Shown: positions 23,584 to 35,884, counted from the stretch's first letter. The stretch is 64,000 nt of DNA from Paguma larvata (GCA_030068075.1 CM057826.1:66623312-66687311); one strand, 5' to 3'. Notes: generated by a model not told the origin, from the letters alone. Numbers and translations: made by a program.

Positions 23584-25739
23584 AGAAAGGTAAACAAACT
23601 GAAATGAAATCAGAATAGAGAAAAAGGTAGAGGTTGCGGCATTAGAAGAAGAATGTAAATAGTCAGAAAGTTCCTAAGCTCCACTGGAAATCTTGTAGTG
23701 AATAGACTATTTCAGATGCTATTGAGTAGATTAGCTTGGGTCCATGGCTCCTACGTGCCCTGGTCCGACACTGAGGGATTCTTTTCAGAAGTGGCAATAA
23801 AAGCCCAACTCCTGTGCACAGTGGATGTATCTGAGCAACAGTCTTCAAGCACCTATTATGTTCCAGGCCTAGGCACCTGCTATGTGCCATGACAAACCCA
23901 GGAGAAGTTGGCTCCAGTTCCTCACTAGTAGGAAACACTTCAATTATCCCCTTTATTCTTTCTTCATGTCACCTTTATAAAAATAATTCTTTCCATTTAA
24001 GGACTCCCAAGTTTTACCCCAGTCTGGGGGTCTGGGGACACTTTAGACAAGCACTCAATGTCCTTACTCCCAGCCTGAAGGTGACATCAACCTTGAAAGA
24101 TAGCACCACCTAGTATTTCAAAACAGAGTTTCTGATACTTCCTCAGAAGGAAGGATAAAAGCTGTTCTGATTCCTCAGAAAGCAAGAGCTAAAACTAAGT
24201 CACAACAGGGGAGAACCTGCCAATTTGCCTCTGAGAAAGGCCAAAAGGGCTGCCATAATGAACTAAATCTTCCCCAAGACCCTGTCACAGGAGAGCTCAA
24301 AGTAGGGAAAGGCTACTGTGGATGTCCTGGAGAAGGAGGGCAAGGAGGGCCTTATGGGAACTCCTAGAGAAGGTCTACTAGAGACAGCTCCATACACACA
24401 GGTAGTGACACTGTCCTGTGAAGTGACAAACTGGATCTTGATTAACCCAGGAACTAGGGTTAGGTTTTTGGTGTCTGGTCAGTAGCCAGAAAAGTGCGGC
24501 CCCCAGCAATCTGAAGATTTCCTATTTCTGTCCTTGTTCTGTGAATTTCCAGGTACCAATGTCAGTTGTTTGGAGTAGTTTGACTGATTTAGAAAGATAC
24601 AATCTGGAAATTCTGTGATTTGTTGTTTGCATATCTTCCTTTTATTTGTTACTTTCTTATTTGTCTCTGCTTTATTGTACAGTGCTGACTTTTACAGAAA
24701 GGAAATTGGCACCTATTTTTTTTAATAAATAACCTTTAATAAAGGTGTGTTGTTCTTCTTCTTCTCCTTCTCCCTCTTCTTAATTTCTGGTTGTGGATGG
24801 GGAAGCTAAGGTATTTCATCTGAATCCAACTGTAACATCATTTAAACAAGACCATAAAGAATTATTCCAAAACAAGAGACTTTATTATCTCCTTTCAGGT
24901 ATTTTTCAGCACAGATTTTGATTTTGAGCTCCCTTTGTACAGCTGCCTAGATGGTTTATGTGGAGTTAGGGCAGAAATTCTTGGCAGAAGTCAAGGCAAA
25001 CTTTCCCCCTTGACTCCCAAAGCATCTTATGCTAAGGTAACTTGTTCCTTATTTGTATGACACTGGACAAGGAGTTCATTGTTCCCTTGTTGCAAACATA
25101 TAATCCACTTATAAATAATTTATATTTATATCACATATCACTTACACATTATAAAATATTGTATATATTTCAGGTTTCTATCTATGGTTTCAAATTATTA
25201 TTGCAAATGAATTCATTGCATTTTCTCCTCTTGCAAGGCTGTGGTGAAAACGAATAACATAGATAATAGTTAGATTTTTTTTCCTTGTTAATTAGGAAGC
25301 CTTCAGCTTCATTATTTAATCCCCAAGGACAGGGTAAATGATTACTCTGTATGAATGAGCTTCAGTCTAGAGTTCCATTTTAATTAAAACTTTTTCATAA
25401 TATGAGAGATTTGTTAAGTAAATTTTAACAACATAAGAGCTTGAGGACATAGGAATTGTTTTAAAGGTTTCTATAAGATTATCACTGTGTCACACTGTGA
25501 TTCTCAGGAAACTTACCTTTTATTACATCAGTTTACAATGGGAACAATGTATTTTCCCAGAGTTATATTGTGGTGATATTTATTTATATTCTGATCATCT
25601 TTGTTCCGCAACCAACAAATCATCAGATGTATTAAGAAACTGCCCCTTTGACTCAAGAATTTCACTCTAGAAATTTATCTCAAGGAGGTGAGAACCAGGA
25701 ATTTATCCCACTGTACTTTTGGAAGTCTCTGAGGACTGG
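23584..25739. other. Unique noncoding sequence
   Basis: No gene or repeat family recognised. A TTC/CTT-rich simple repeat lies at about 24755-24781. Confidence 0.45.
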
Positions 25740-26110
25740 TCAATGGACATTGAAGTTCAATTTCCCCCACGCTAGACCTTGCTCTGTGTTGTGCTATGAT
25801 AACAAATGAACGCACCGTAGAAGTGATAAAATTTCATCTAGCGCTGGTTTTGGTGAGGCATTTTAATCAACTGCAGGGCAGATTAAATCTGTTCTGCAAG
25901 AGAGTGGGTGCCAATTTAGCTGTTACCTGATCAATGAAACAAGCTGAAGTTTTAAAGGATGCAGAGGCTGCGATTAGAGACAGGTAATTGACTATTAGTG
26001 GGACAAGCCAGATGTGTATTGATCAAGAAAGGAAAAAGTCTGACTTGATTAACAAACCTTCTCAGCGTCAATAAACTAATGGTTGGTTCTAAAATGTTAT
26101 TTTGCTTCTA
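25740..26110. other. Candidate conserved noncoding block
   Basis: Nonrepetitive sequence with several homeodomain- or TCF-like cores (TAATCAACTG, GATTAAATC, GGTAATTGACTATTAG, TTGATTAACAAACC). It has no ORF or splice signal pattern. Motif density suggests possible enhancer character, but without conservation data this is speculative. Confidence 0.2.
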
Positions 26111-26470
26111 TTCTTCAGTAAGGGACCAAAAATAGCCCAGGCAGGAGTGATGGAGAAATTAAAAGTGTTAAAACTGTTTCTAAATCACGAACTTTTGCTG
26201 TATGGGGGAGCCTGGTAACAGGAAAGCTATAGAATTTCTGTCCCAGGCAAAAAGTGTCTCTACCCTTTGAACATTGTGTAGTAGAATTCAACATGGTTTT
26301 ATATTGAAGCTACAGTGCTGACCTTGCCATTCCATGTCTGCTCTGAAATGATTTCTGCTGGAGACAAGTGGGTCAAGAAAGAGAAACCTTTCTTGCATCA
26401 AGAAACCTCTTGCTCAACTATGTCTTCCCAGGGGCTCTCAGAGCAATTCCTCCACAGGGATCTGAGACTC

Positions 26471-26704
26471 TGAGACGCCTCCTTTTTTTTAATGTTTGTT
26501 TATTTTTGAGAGACAGAGCATGAGCAGGGGAGGGGCAGAGATAGAGAGAAGGAGACACAGAATCAGAAGTAGGTCCCAGGCTCTAAGCTGTCAGCACAGA
26601 GCCCGACATGGGGCTTGAACCCATGAATCGTGAGATCATGATCTGAGCCGAAGTCAGATGCTTAGCCGACTGAGCCACCTAGGGGCCCCTGAGACACCTC
26701 CTTT
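26471..26704 (-). mobile_element. CanSINE with 15-bp TSD
   Basis: The minus-strand SINE is at 26486-26689. TSD copies TGAGACGCCTCCTTT (26471-26485) and TGAGACACCTCCTTT (26690-26704) differ at one CpG-type position. The head, read in reverse, 'CCGACTGAGCCACCTAGGGGCCCC', and the tail TTTTTTTTAATG are both intact. Confidence 0.93.
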
Positions 26705-27311
26705 GAGAAGCAGATGGGATTGATGCATAGGAATTCTCTCCATCTTCTTGAAGCAAAACAGACACAGGTCCATGTGCCCTCTTCCTTGAAGGGAGGACAC
26801 CTTGCCATCGAATGGGTAGAGAACAGGTAACATCTGCAAATCCCCTTCTTGTGCCTCTGGGCTAGAAAACATGTGTACTTACTTTTTATGTTGCTGTTAA
26901 AGAACAGGGGGAAATAGCCCTTAGGTATCCCAAAGAGGGGAAAGAGCGGATACTGCATGTTAATCTGAGTCACAGTTTGTGACCTGAGGAAAGCTGAGTC
27001 ATCTGGGTCCCTGTACCTTCTGCCTTAGAGCAGAGCCCCTCAGGCCTGCAGTGAGCCAGCTGAAGATGTGGGCAGCTCCACTGGGGCTGTGCTTCCCGCT
27101 ACTCACCCACTGCTGAAGAAGCAGCGCCAGTCTTGGGGGCCAGCACTGAGCAGATGGGGAAAGAATCCCACTCTGCACAGGAAGCTGGGAGCCATCTGGA
27201 TACTCTCTCTAGACATTACATGGCATTTGAAGGGAATCAAGGGTGTAGAAGACTCTTTGGCCATATCTGTCTCTTAGTGTCCTATGACTTCTGACTCCCT
27301 TCAATAACATC
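26705..27311. other. Unique noncoding sequence
   Basis: No repeat or gene recognised. Confidence 0.4.
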
Positions 27312-27488
27312 AGAATCAGCTTGGGGCACCGGGGTGGTGGCCCAGGTCATGATCTCATGGTTTGTGAGTTTGAGCTCCATGTTGGGCTCTGCGCTGACAG
27401 CATAGAGAGCATAACATCTCTCTCCCTCTGTATCTCTCTCAAAATAAATAAGTTTAAAAAAAACTTTAAAAAAATCAAGAATCAGCTT
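27312..27488 (+). mobile_element. CanSINE with 11-bp TSD and head deletion
   Basis: The plus-strand SINE is at 27323-27477. TSDs AGAATCAGCTT lie at 27312-27322 and 27478-27488. About 30 bases are missing right after 'GGCACCGGGGTGG', which removes the second half of the tRNA-like head including the A box. The insertion still has both TSDs, so the deletion probably followed insertion. Confidence 0.88.
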
Positions 27489-28301
27489 TGCTTGGTCCAG
27501 AGAATGGAGGCAGCTCCAAGCTTGATAAAACCTAAAACAAAAACATCTTATTCTAATAGGAAATTTATGATGGAAATGGAAAAAAAATTAACAACTAAAT
27601 CTGGGGGGACTCAACTAGGTTGTTTCTTGGTAGGCTTAATGCCAACTAGAACAAAACATATTGCCCATATAACTCTTGGCTCCACAAAGAGTCTCCTCAT
27701 TTGAAAGCAGCGGGGAGAGACGGCAGGAGAGGAAAGAACGTTTTCAATTCCTGCACCCGAACACCCTGAGTGTTCATGAGTATTGAGTCCACAATCATTG
27801 TTTCCCTTTTCCCCCCACCCGTGTTTGTCCAAAGTTGTTCCTGACCCAAGACATACAGTGATTTTGCCAGCACTCAGGGAGACATCCTCAGACACCTGCC
27901 CCATTCGCATGTCTCTCCAGAGTGTGTAGTTGCACAGTGGTGCTCGTGGGCACTATTCTCTGGGTGCACGGTGAGAACAGCCATGTCCCTGCCTCTGCTT
28001 ACCATGGCCACCACCGAATTCACCCCAAAAATTCCAGAGGGTAACGTAGACCTAGCAGAGGTAAGCTGTCACATCACAAACAGTGCTATCTTCTCAACAC
28101 ACTTCAACTTCCTTGTTCTCAACAGTAAGCAGAGGCTGTCCAGGGCACCTCCATTAACCTGGAGGAGCTTGGACATTAGCCACTGAGCCTTACCCAAGGG
28201 TCTCCAGTGTCTCAGGAAGGAGCCTCTGCTCTCCTTGAGTTTAGCCTTCACAGCACAAAACAAGCATATTTAATATGTCCCAGAGTGAGTGTAAGTTTCA
28301 G
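27489..28301. other. Unique noncoding sequence
   Basis: No gene or repeat family recognised. Confidence 0.4.
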
Positions 28302-28533
28302 CCAACACCTTTTTAAAAAATGTTTATTTATTTTTGAGCGAGATATAGAAAGCAAGCAAGATAGGGGCAGAGAGAGAGAGGAAGGGAGACAGAGAATCCC
28401 AAGCAGACTCAGCACTGTCAGTGCAGACCTCAATGTGGGGCTAGAACTTAGGAACTATGAGATCATGACCTGAGCCAAAGTCAAGAGTTGGATGCTTAAC
28501 TGACCGAGCCACCCAGGCATCCCCAACACCTTT
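28302..28533 (-). mobile_element. CanSINE with 11-bp TSD
   Basis: The minus-strand SINE is at 28313-28522 between copies of CCAACACCTTT (28302-28312, 28523-28533). It includes 'GAGATCATGACCTGAGCC' and 'GACCGAGCCACCCAGGCATCC'. Confidence 0.93.
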
Positions 28534-29850
28534 GTCTTGTTTGGATTATTGCTGTTTTGCTTTTGGAATATTCAGGATTCTAGTGGTATGAGACATACAA
28601 TTTCTTAAAAAGAAGTTGTGTAGATAGCAGGAATTGTGTAGATAGCACATAAGTGCTTTAATTCTAATACTTCTAATACTGGTGTCCACTCCTTCCCTAG
28701 GTTAAAATGTTGGGCTTCCTCTATTATACAAGCATGCCCCCACCTTGTAAGAAGGGATTCTCGTATTTCCTGCTAGCTGTTGTCAGGAGGCAATCAACTG
28801 CATTAATGCCTCCGAGGTGGGCTAGTTGAGATTGATTAGCTCTGTCACTCAGGAGATACAGCATGAAGGGAAATGGATGGCTAATGGCAGCAGAGGGAAG
28901 CCCCAGCAGAAGCCAGCTCTGTCAGCTGTCATATTCAGGGTGGTTAGGTTGAATAAAGGCTAGTGCTTCCTAGAGGTATGACTGAGTCCACCGGCTCTGT
29001 GCTGAGGTAAAGAAAGCATGCTCGGTAGACCAGTCAGGGTTCAGAACTGACTTGAGTGAGTCTCAGGAAGCTGGATCTGACTACTGGATACAGGGAACCA
29101 TGTCAGAGTCTAGAGAGGAAGGGGGGCAACCACGAGGGGCCCAGGTAAGTGTGCTGCAGGGGAGATTCTGGCCAGACAAGGAAGTTCAGGAAACAGGAGC
29201 CAGGAGTGAATCAGCCACAGGAAGGAGGGGGCATAAGAGCCTCATGTCAGTGTGACCCTGGCTCAAATGATCTGCCTGGATCAAATGATCCCCTACTCAA
29301 ATGATCTCCCTGGTTCCACACTGCACTCCCACCTCCAGCAGAACAGAAGGCAGAATCTGAGTCACATTGATCCCTGACTGGGGAAAGAGAGTGCTGTTTT
29401 GTGGCCTTCCTCTCCAGCAGTGCTGATGGCCAGCCAGCAGTTTGAGATGCAGAAAGACAAGGACTCGATGGTAACACCTGTGGCCTCAACAACCTGAGAA
29501 ACTATCCACAACTTACTTGATGAGCCTGCCTTTCCAGGACACTCTATTCATGGGTGGCCTATGAGAGCCTACAAGAATGGCTGGGTGGTGACCCTCATGG
29601 CACTTTCCTCTGCCCCTGCCAGTCTCCTGGCCAGGAGTGTCAGCCTTTGAAAGCGATGTCTTTAGAAACTACCCCCGAGGGAGTTTTTTGGGGGGATGGA
29701 GGATGTCTTATCCTGACCACAAGGAAAAGATAGTCCACAGAGGAGACTGGTCAAATTATATTGGGGGTGGCAAGTTCTGGATTCTTTCTTATCATTTTAA
29801 TAATGTGGGTAAAAGAGCCTTCTTAACTCTATAGAACCATGTGACTGACA
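28534..29850. other. Unique noncoding sequence with a short direct-repeat cluster
   Basis: No gene recognised. Three copies of TCAAATGATC start at 29263, 29281 and 29297, spaced 18 and 16 bases. Confidence 0.45.
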
Positions 29851-30030
29851 TGGTAAGAGCATTAGGCTTGGGACTGGGACATGCTTACTGGCATCAGGTA
29901 TTAAGTCACCTCACATCTTTAAGCCTTGGAGATTCAGTTCCTTCATATATAAAATGGGCATAGTAATACTTAATCCTTCTCTCTCACAGGGTTAATCAAA
30001 TATTGATAAACATAATGACAGTGCTGATGA
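29851..30030 (+). mobile_element. MIR SINE, sense
   Basis: Contains 'TGGTAAGAGCATTAGGCTTGGG', 'AAGTCACCTCACATCTTTAAGCC' and 'ATAAAATGGGCATAGTAAT', the MIR head and core. A GAT triplet run (30027-30040) follows. Confidence 0.65.
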
Positions 30031-30054
30031 TGATGATGACAAGAAATAATGGGT

Positions 30055-30290
30055 GTCACTTAAATAGCACTTACCATGTTCCAGGCGCTATTCTGTGATC
30101 CAGGCACTAGTTTAAGCAGATGAAATCTATTAGGTCACTCAATCTTCATATCATTCCTATGTGGCAGGTACCCCACAATCCTCATTGTACAGAAGAAAGA
30201 ACAGGTTCGGAGACTTACCTGACCAAAGCTGCACAGTGAGCCAGTAGTAGCAGAGCAAAATAGAGCCCTGTAGCCTGGCCCCAGGGACAG
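30055..30290 (-). mobile_element. MIR SINE, antisense
   Basis: The plus strand reads 'TAGCACTTACCATGTTCCAGGCGCTATTCTG', 'GTCACTCAATCTTCATATCATTCCTATGTGGCAGGTA', 'ATTGTACAGAAGAAAGAACAGG', 'CTGCACAGTGAGCCAGTAG'. This is a nearly complete reverse MIR. It lies just right of a sense MIR, giving a convergent pair. Confidence 0.75.
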
Positions 30291-30538
30291 GATCCTCTCT
30301 TGACCTTATACAGTATCCTGTCCATGATAATCTATGTGAATTTCCTGCCTCTAGAAAGGAAGTATTCAGCACGTTTCATCAAGGAACAAATGAAAATTTA
30401 ATGGCTACGTTAAGTGCCAAACACATATAAACAGATACAGTCTTTATTATAACTAGACAATGAGCAGCAGGACAATAATCTGACCCTTACAAATCTGAAT
30501 TCTCAGACATCAAAGCCATAAGCTGATGGGGACTGGCA

Positions 30539-30553
30539 TGTGTGTGTGTGTGT

Positions 30554-30584
<31 letters not shown>

Positions 30585-30585
30585 G
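30539..30585. repeat. (TG)n microsatellite
   Basis: A 47-base TG run with one GA interruption. Confidence 0.95.
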
Positions 30586-30739
30586 TGGGTGCTGGGTTAG
30601 GGCTGAAGGGCCACTGCCCAGCCCTGGGTGTGGCAGCCTGTTGGTGGCTGCTCAGGAAGCAAGCATGTGCACTCAGGCCCGAAACCCTTTACTTCAGCTG
30701 CCTGGGAAGGGGAATTTTTCATTCCAACAGGCCATTGTT

Positions 30740-30965
30740 CTGATTGATGAAGAGAGTACCTTCTGCTAGGAGACGCTGACAAAGGCAATTTACAAAGGGG
30801 AGAGAAAAGGAGGAATTGAGCCGTGTGCTGCCACGCAGATGTCGCTCGGCACAGTCCTATGGGTCTCGGCGCTGCCTTGCAGACATGAGTCAGTGCATGA
30901 TGTAAATGTTGCGGCCACCGTTGTTCTACTCTTTGGTGAGGACCCGGATCAATGGCAAACTGTGC
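30740..30965. other. Candidate conserved noncoding block
   Basis: Nonrepetitive and relatively CpG-containing (CACGCAGATGTCGCTCGGCAC, GGTCTCGGCGCTGCC), with an AP-1-like TGAGTCA at 30886. No ORF of note on the plus strand. Could be regulatory; inference only. Confidence 0.2.
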
Positions 30966-31429
30966 AGAGGCCATCCATCACCCCAGTAGCAGGCCGTGAG
31001 TTATGAGGCCAAAATCCCAACACTGACTCTACTGACAGCCTCCCTTGTAGAGTGGGTGATGAGCCTGTAGGCCACCCAGCCCTCAAGCAGGGGATGCCCC
31101 TGGGAGATGTCCAGGATCAGGGTGGGTCCTAGGCTCAAAGCCTAGGAGCTGCTAATGCCTTTTCTGACGGGCAGGAAATACTGCAGAGATGCCATCTCAC
31201 AAGTGCTAAGAGGTCTCTTGGGGGAGCACTATGTATCCCAACAGTCTCTGACCATCCTAGCAACCTCTTGGGCCTAATCCCTTCTGTCCATAACCCCTTC
31301 TGTCTTCTAAGTCCAGGACCCCATTGTGTGTTGTATGGATGGCCATAGTGCAGTGTCCAAAGATAAAGTGTGATCACCCTGTTTCCCTGGTCAGAACCCT
31401 GGAATTGCCCCACTGCTAGGAAGTCCAAC
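30966..31429. other. Unique noncoding sequence
   Basis: Nothing recognised. Confidence 0.4.
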
Positions 31430-31660
31430 TCCTTGGCTATGCCTCAAGCCCCCATATCCTATGGCCTCTATTTACTTTTCTAGTTTGTCTTTGGCCATTC
31501 CTCTCTCACTCTCTTCAATCTGTTTGTACTGAGCTTCTTCAGGGCCTTGAACTTGCCATGTTTTACGTTGGATCTGAGTCTTTGTGCAGTCGTTATTTCC
31601 TCTTTTGGAGTACTCTCTCCCTTTTCCTCCATTCAGGTCTACAGAGAGAAAAGGAGAGAT
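31430..31660 (+). mobile_element. L2 (LINE2) fragment, sense
   Basis: 'TCTTTGGCCATTCCTCTCTCACTCTC', 'CTTCTTCAGGGCCTTGAACTTGCC' and 'GGAGTACTCTCTCCCTTTTCCTCCATTCAGGTCT' follow the order of sense L2 3' sequence. Confidence 0.5.
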
Positions 31661-33098
31661 GGCAGAAATTCCTTGGTGTAATTGGTTAGACCCCCAACCA
31701 ACTCAATTGCCTTCTTCTGAAAGCACTCCTCAGTTAATTATTGATTCATATAATTCCTGATCAGTAACTGCTTCTGGGTTACCTGAGCTATGACAGAAAG
31801 TGCATATCTTTGAAAAGGTATGAAAGGCACAGAGGTGGCTGTGCTCTGAGGGTCAGGATGAAAGTGGGCCATGCTGCCCATGAAATGGCCTCCTTGGTTT
31901 TGGTGTGGATATTTAGATTCCTGGATGGAGGAGGCCAAAGAGCTGCACCTATCTGCCAAGGGCAAGATTTGTAGTGTTTCTGTCATGGGCAAATGACTGA
32001 GTGGCGTATCAGAATGTTGTGACCTCAGGGACCTTTGTTGGTGGCTGATTGCTCACAGTGTCTTTAGAACTAAGATGGATGGGTAGCCCACTAAAGCGCT
32101 CCTTTAACTATGTAGCTGAAGAAACTCTGAACCTCACAAACAGAAGACTGACTTGAATGGTCGTGATAGAAGGTCAAGGCCCTTCACCTGATTCCCAAGA
32201 GAGATGGTTCACAGATCTGGTGCTTTTTGAGTGAAGGAGTGTGACATAAACTTGAGGAAGGACCTGATGATAAAGTCACAAAAATATCCTCTAAATCTCC
32301 CTTTTAGCGTTTTTAAAGGGACTTACAGACATTTAGCAGGGTCACTGTGCATTGGAGGAGGGAAGTGAATCACTGGTCTTAGCTTTTACAATGCCATATG
32401 ATTCTACTAGTCAGAATGTGAGATCAGCTGGTTGGGCACAAGTTCACATTTTGGTCCATGTCCATCTCACAAAATGTCTGATGGGTCTGTCCTCCTTCCC
32501 AGACTCTTGAGGGTATAGTCAGAAAAGATGAAATTAGCAACTGGCAGAATCTCTATAGTGACTTGCTGTCCTGTAGAGCAAAGTTTATTTTCTAGGCAAG
32601 GAGAGTAGAAGTCCTTGGAATAGTTCCTATTGTGTCAAAATAGAAAACCCAAAGCAGAGAATTCTGAAAGACCAGCCATTTACATGCATCATTTTATCTA
32701 ATGTGCATGACGACCCCCTGAGACTGGTATCATTAGTCTTGTGTTAGACATGAGAAACCTGAGCTGCAGAGAGGTTGAAAAACGTGTTCCTGAAAAAAAC
32801 CTCTGGTTCTCAATTCCAGGCCACTGGTAGCCTGTGGAAGTTGTTTGGCCGACTGTGGCTCCATCTTTATTTCTCCATATTATACGGGTTCAAGGCTCCA
32901 GATCTGGGTTTTGGGAATGGTGGGAGACTTCAGAGGAAATGCTGGCCACCTCTGCCCTCTCTGCCCCTGAGCCTGGAAAAGAAATGTCAAGGGAGCTTTG
33001 CAACAGGATGGAGAAGTATTCAATTTCGTTTAGATCTAGCCATTCTAGCTATCACCCTTGATTCCAGCGCAAGTGACCTCAGAAGTCTTTAAAACAAG
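31661..33098. other. Mostly unique sequence with a small MIR remnant
   Basis: At about 32675-32785 the plus strand reads 'TTTACATGCATCATTTTATCTAATG..GAGAAACCTGAGCTGCAGAGAGGTTG', a short antisense MIR. The rest shows nothing recognisable. Confidence 0.5.
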
Positions 33099-33304
33099 GT
33101 AGGACACTTGAGTGGCTCAGTCACTTGAGCATCCAACTTCAGCTCAAGTTATGATCTCATAGTTTGTGAGTTGAGCCCCGCATCGGGCTCACTGCTGTCA
33201 GCACAGAGCCTGCTTCAGATACTCTGTCCTCTTCTCTCTCTGCCCCTCCCCTGCTTGCGTTCTCTCTCTTAAAAATATATAAAACATTAAAAAAAAAAAA
33301 AAGA
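33099..33304 (+). mobile_element. CanSINE
   Basis: Head 'GACACTTGAGTGGCTCAGTCACTTGAGCATCC', a B-box region with 'TTGAGCCCCGCATCGGGCTC', the CT-rich middle, and a tail ending in 15 A. No convincing TSD could be found. Confidence 0.85.
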
Positions 33305-33357
33305 AATGAGGTCAAAAGAAATGCAAGTGAAAACTACTTGCATTTTGGCAGGCTTCC

Positions 33358-33731
33358 TGCTATGGACCAAATTGTGTCCCTCACCGCCCCCCCCCCAATT
33401 CATATGTTAGAGCCCTGACCCCCTAACTGGACTTGAGATAGGGCTTATAAGGAGATAATAAAGTTTAAGTGAGGTCATAGGGTAGGGCTCTAATTCAGTA
33501 GAACTGGTGTCCTTATAAGCTCTCTCTCTTCACAGACACACCAGTGAAAGGCCATGCGAGGACTTAGTGAGAAGGTGGCCATCTGCAAGCCAGAAAGAGA
33601 GCTCTCACCAGAAACCTAACGGGCCAGAACCTTGATCTTAGACACCTAGGCTCCAGAACTGTGAGTAAGTAAATTTATTATGTTTCAGCCACCCAGTCTG
33701 TGGTGTCTGTGGTAGCCTTAGCATATTCAGA
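33358..33731 (+). mobile_element. MLT1A-like solo LTR (ERVL-MaLR)
   Basis: Starts TGCTATGGACCAAATTGTGTCC with a C run near 33386-33395, then 'GAGGTCATAGGGTAGGGCTCTAATTCAGTAGAACTGGTG', 'TCCTTATAAG', 'GAAAGGCCATGCGAGGACTTAGTGAGAAGGTGGCCATCTGC', 'CTCCAGAACTGTGAGTAAGTAAATTTATT', 'CAGCCACCCAGTCTGTGG'. This is a MaLR LTR with typical TATA and polyadenylation positions. Subfamily by memory. Confidence 0.75.
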
Positions 33732-35884
33732 AGCTTCCCTTACCCCAGCCTGGAGCTGGCCCCTGCACACACATGGTGTTTGGCCACAGAGCCTGGCTGT
33801 TTGTCAACCCTCAACAGACCATTTGTCAAGTACTGTACTCCTGATTAGGTTTCCAGCGAGAGTGGTGCTGAGGACTCTTTTTCTCTAGTAGATATCATTA
33901 TTATCATGAAAAATTATATTCTATACTTGCCTTTTGCTTGAAGACTGGTTGTGAGGACTGCAATGAATTGTGGAATAATCTCCACTATTGCATAATTAAT
34001 ACACGCTGATTCAATTAGTAAGAGGCCCCTGCCCCTTTTTCTTGCTAAAAAATTTACATATATATTAGAAAGGCAGGAAATGTGAGAAAAGGAATTTAAA
34101 AAAATTCAGTACCCTTGAGACCCTCTTCACTTCTCTTTGTTTTATTGGATGTGTTTTCCCTCCGCTCCTGGTGTTTTTCAGCTCCAAAATGCCGTAGGGG
34201 GCAAGGAAAGGTCTGCAGCAGAGGCTTGGCAAGGGGATACACTCTCACAAATCAGAAATCAAACGTGTCAACCTAGACACCTCCCACTTCATGCCCAGAC
34301 TCAAGCAGCCCTTGCTTTGAACCTGTTCCTGCTAAACATCTCTTCAGTGTGTCATTTCTCCTGTAGCCCTGTTCAGTCCAGTTCCAGGCTTTACAAGACT
34401 TGCCAATACATCTTTCTAGCTGCTGGTCCCTCCCTCCCATCCATTTTCCACTTTGGTGCAGCAACTATCACTCTAAAATCCTATAGAGGAACTGTGCTTT
34501 TTGCCCATCAGCATCTCCCTCCTGCTCCCCACTTAAGGGGCGGGCACATAGTCAAGCCTGCCGTGGGTAACCCCATCCCCACTGACTTGGTCAGAGATGC
34601 CCTGCCAATCCCCACAGGGCTAATCCACATTTTCTCTGGGACTTTTGCTGGAGCTGTGAGGAAAACAGCATCTCCTGCTCTCTGGAATCATTAATCTCCA
34701 ACAATCCCGTACTTGAGGACCAACTCTCTGACAATGAGCAAGACCAAGAAAGTCCGAGCCAAAAGAAGGAGATATAGAGGGACAAAGGGTGGGATGGAAG
34801 GGAGAAGGAGAGGAAAGACTGATGGTTCAGGTGTCACCTGCAACCAAAACAGTCCTGATGAACATCTCCTTCTACTAGAACACAGCACCATCTCTAGGGC
34901 TTGGCCCGCCCTTCCTTTCCTCCCCTGTCACCTCCTCTCCATAAAGTCCCTGTCACACAGCTCTGCTTGAGGTCTCCTGGGTGTGATGTTTGATTTCGGT
35001 GCTGCTGTTCACTCTGCCAGGAACATAGTCTCCGCAGTCCCTGCCTGCCTAACTCCCCTTCTCCTTTGTTCAGACTCAGCTCAAATGTCACCCTACAGCT
35101 CCTGCCTCCCTGCCATCACCATGGATAAAACTCCCTCTATCCCCTGACCTTACCATGACTAGTTCTGGTAGCATGGTTATTAAACCATAACTGCATCTAG
35201 AGGATTGAGGGCAGGCATGCTGTTAAGTGTCCAGGACAGATCCCACAACTAGGAACTGTTGGGCCTAAAATGTCAGTAGTGAAGTTGAGAAACCCTGCTG
35301 TGGAATGAGTCCCCAAGGGAGAAGAATCAGATTGATGTCACATCAGAGTTTTTTGGCACTGTTGTTTGATTTGTCTTTATAAAACTATCCTCAGAGTCCT
35401 GAGGAAAAAGAGATTTGGTCCTAGAGTTCTATGCCCAACTGAACTGTCAATCCAGTGGCAGGGGTCGGGGTAGCACTTTTTGACCTGAAAACACTCACAA
35501 AGTTTACCCTCTAATACATTCTTTTGAAAAAAATATTTGAAGTAGATTTCCAGAAAAGCACAAGTAAGGAGTCCAGAAGATTAATGGCATCAGAAACAAG
35601 AGACAGAGAGTTGAGTATGAGCCGGAGGACGTGAAAAACACAGAGAGTAAATAAAAATGAATCCATTAGACCTTGATGCACATAGAATCCTTACTCCAGA
35701 GGACAATATAAATTCAGGAGTTACCAGCTCATAGATGTAAATATTTAAAGCCACATAAATATTGTTTAAAGTTATGATGGAAGGTCACTGCAAGAGAATA
35801 AAAGCAGAAACAGGACACTGTGGGTGGGGGTGAGGCTAGTGCCCAGGACAAGGAGAGGTCATTTTATGCCCTCTTCCCTAGTTA
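33732..35884. other. Mostly unique sequence, one possible L2 piece
   Basis: Around 35005-35160 'CTCTGCCAGGAACATAGTC' and 'CAGACTCAGCTCAAATGTCACCC' look like sense L2. At 35200-35302 a short repeat ending 'GTTGAGAAACCCTGCTG' may be a small DNA-transposon copy. The 185-codon frame at 34137-34694 resembles no protein I know. Confidence 0.4.

Noticed and set aside
34137..34694. 185-codon plus-strand open frame
   Set aside because: It resembles no protein family I know, overlaps several frames on the other strand, and contains L2-like sequence context. There is no splice or promoter evidence.
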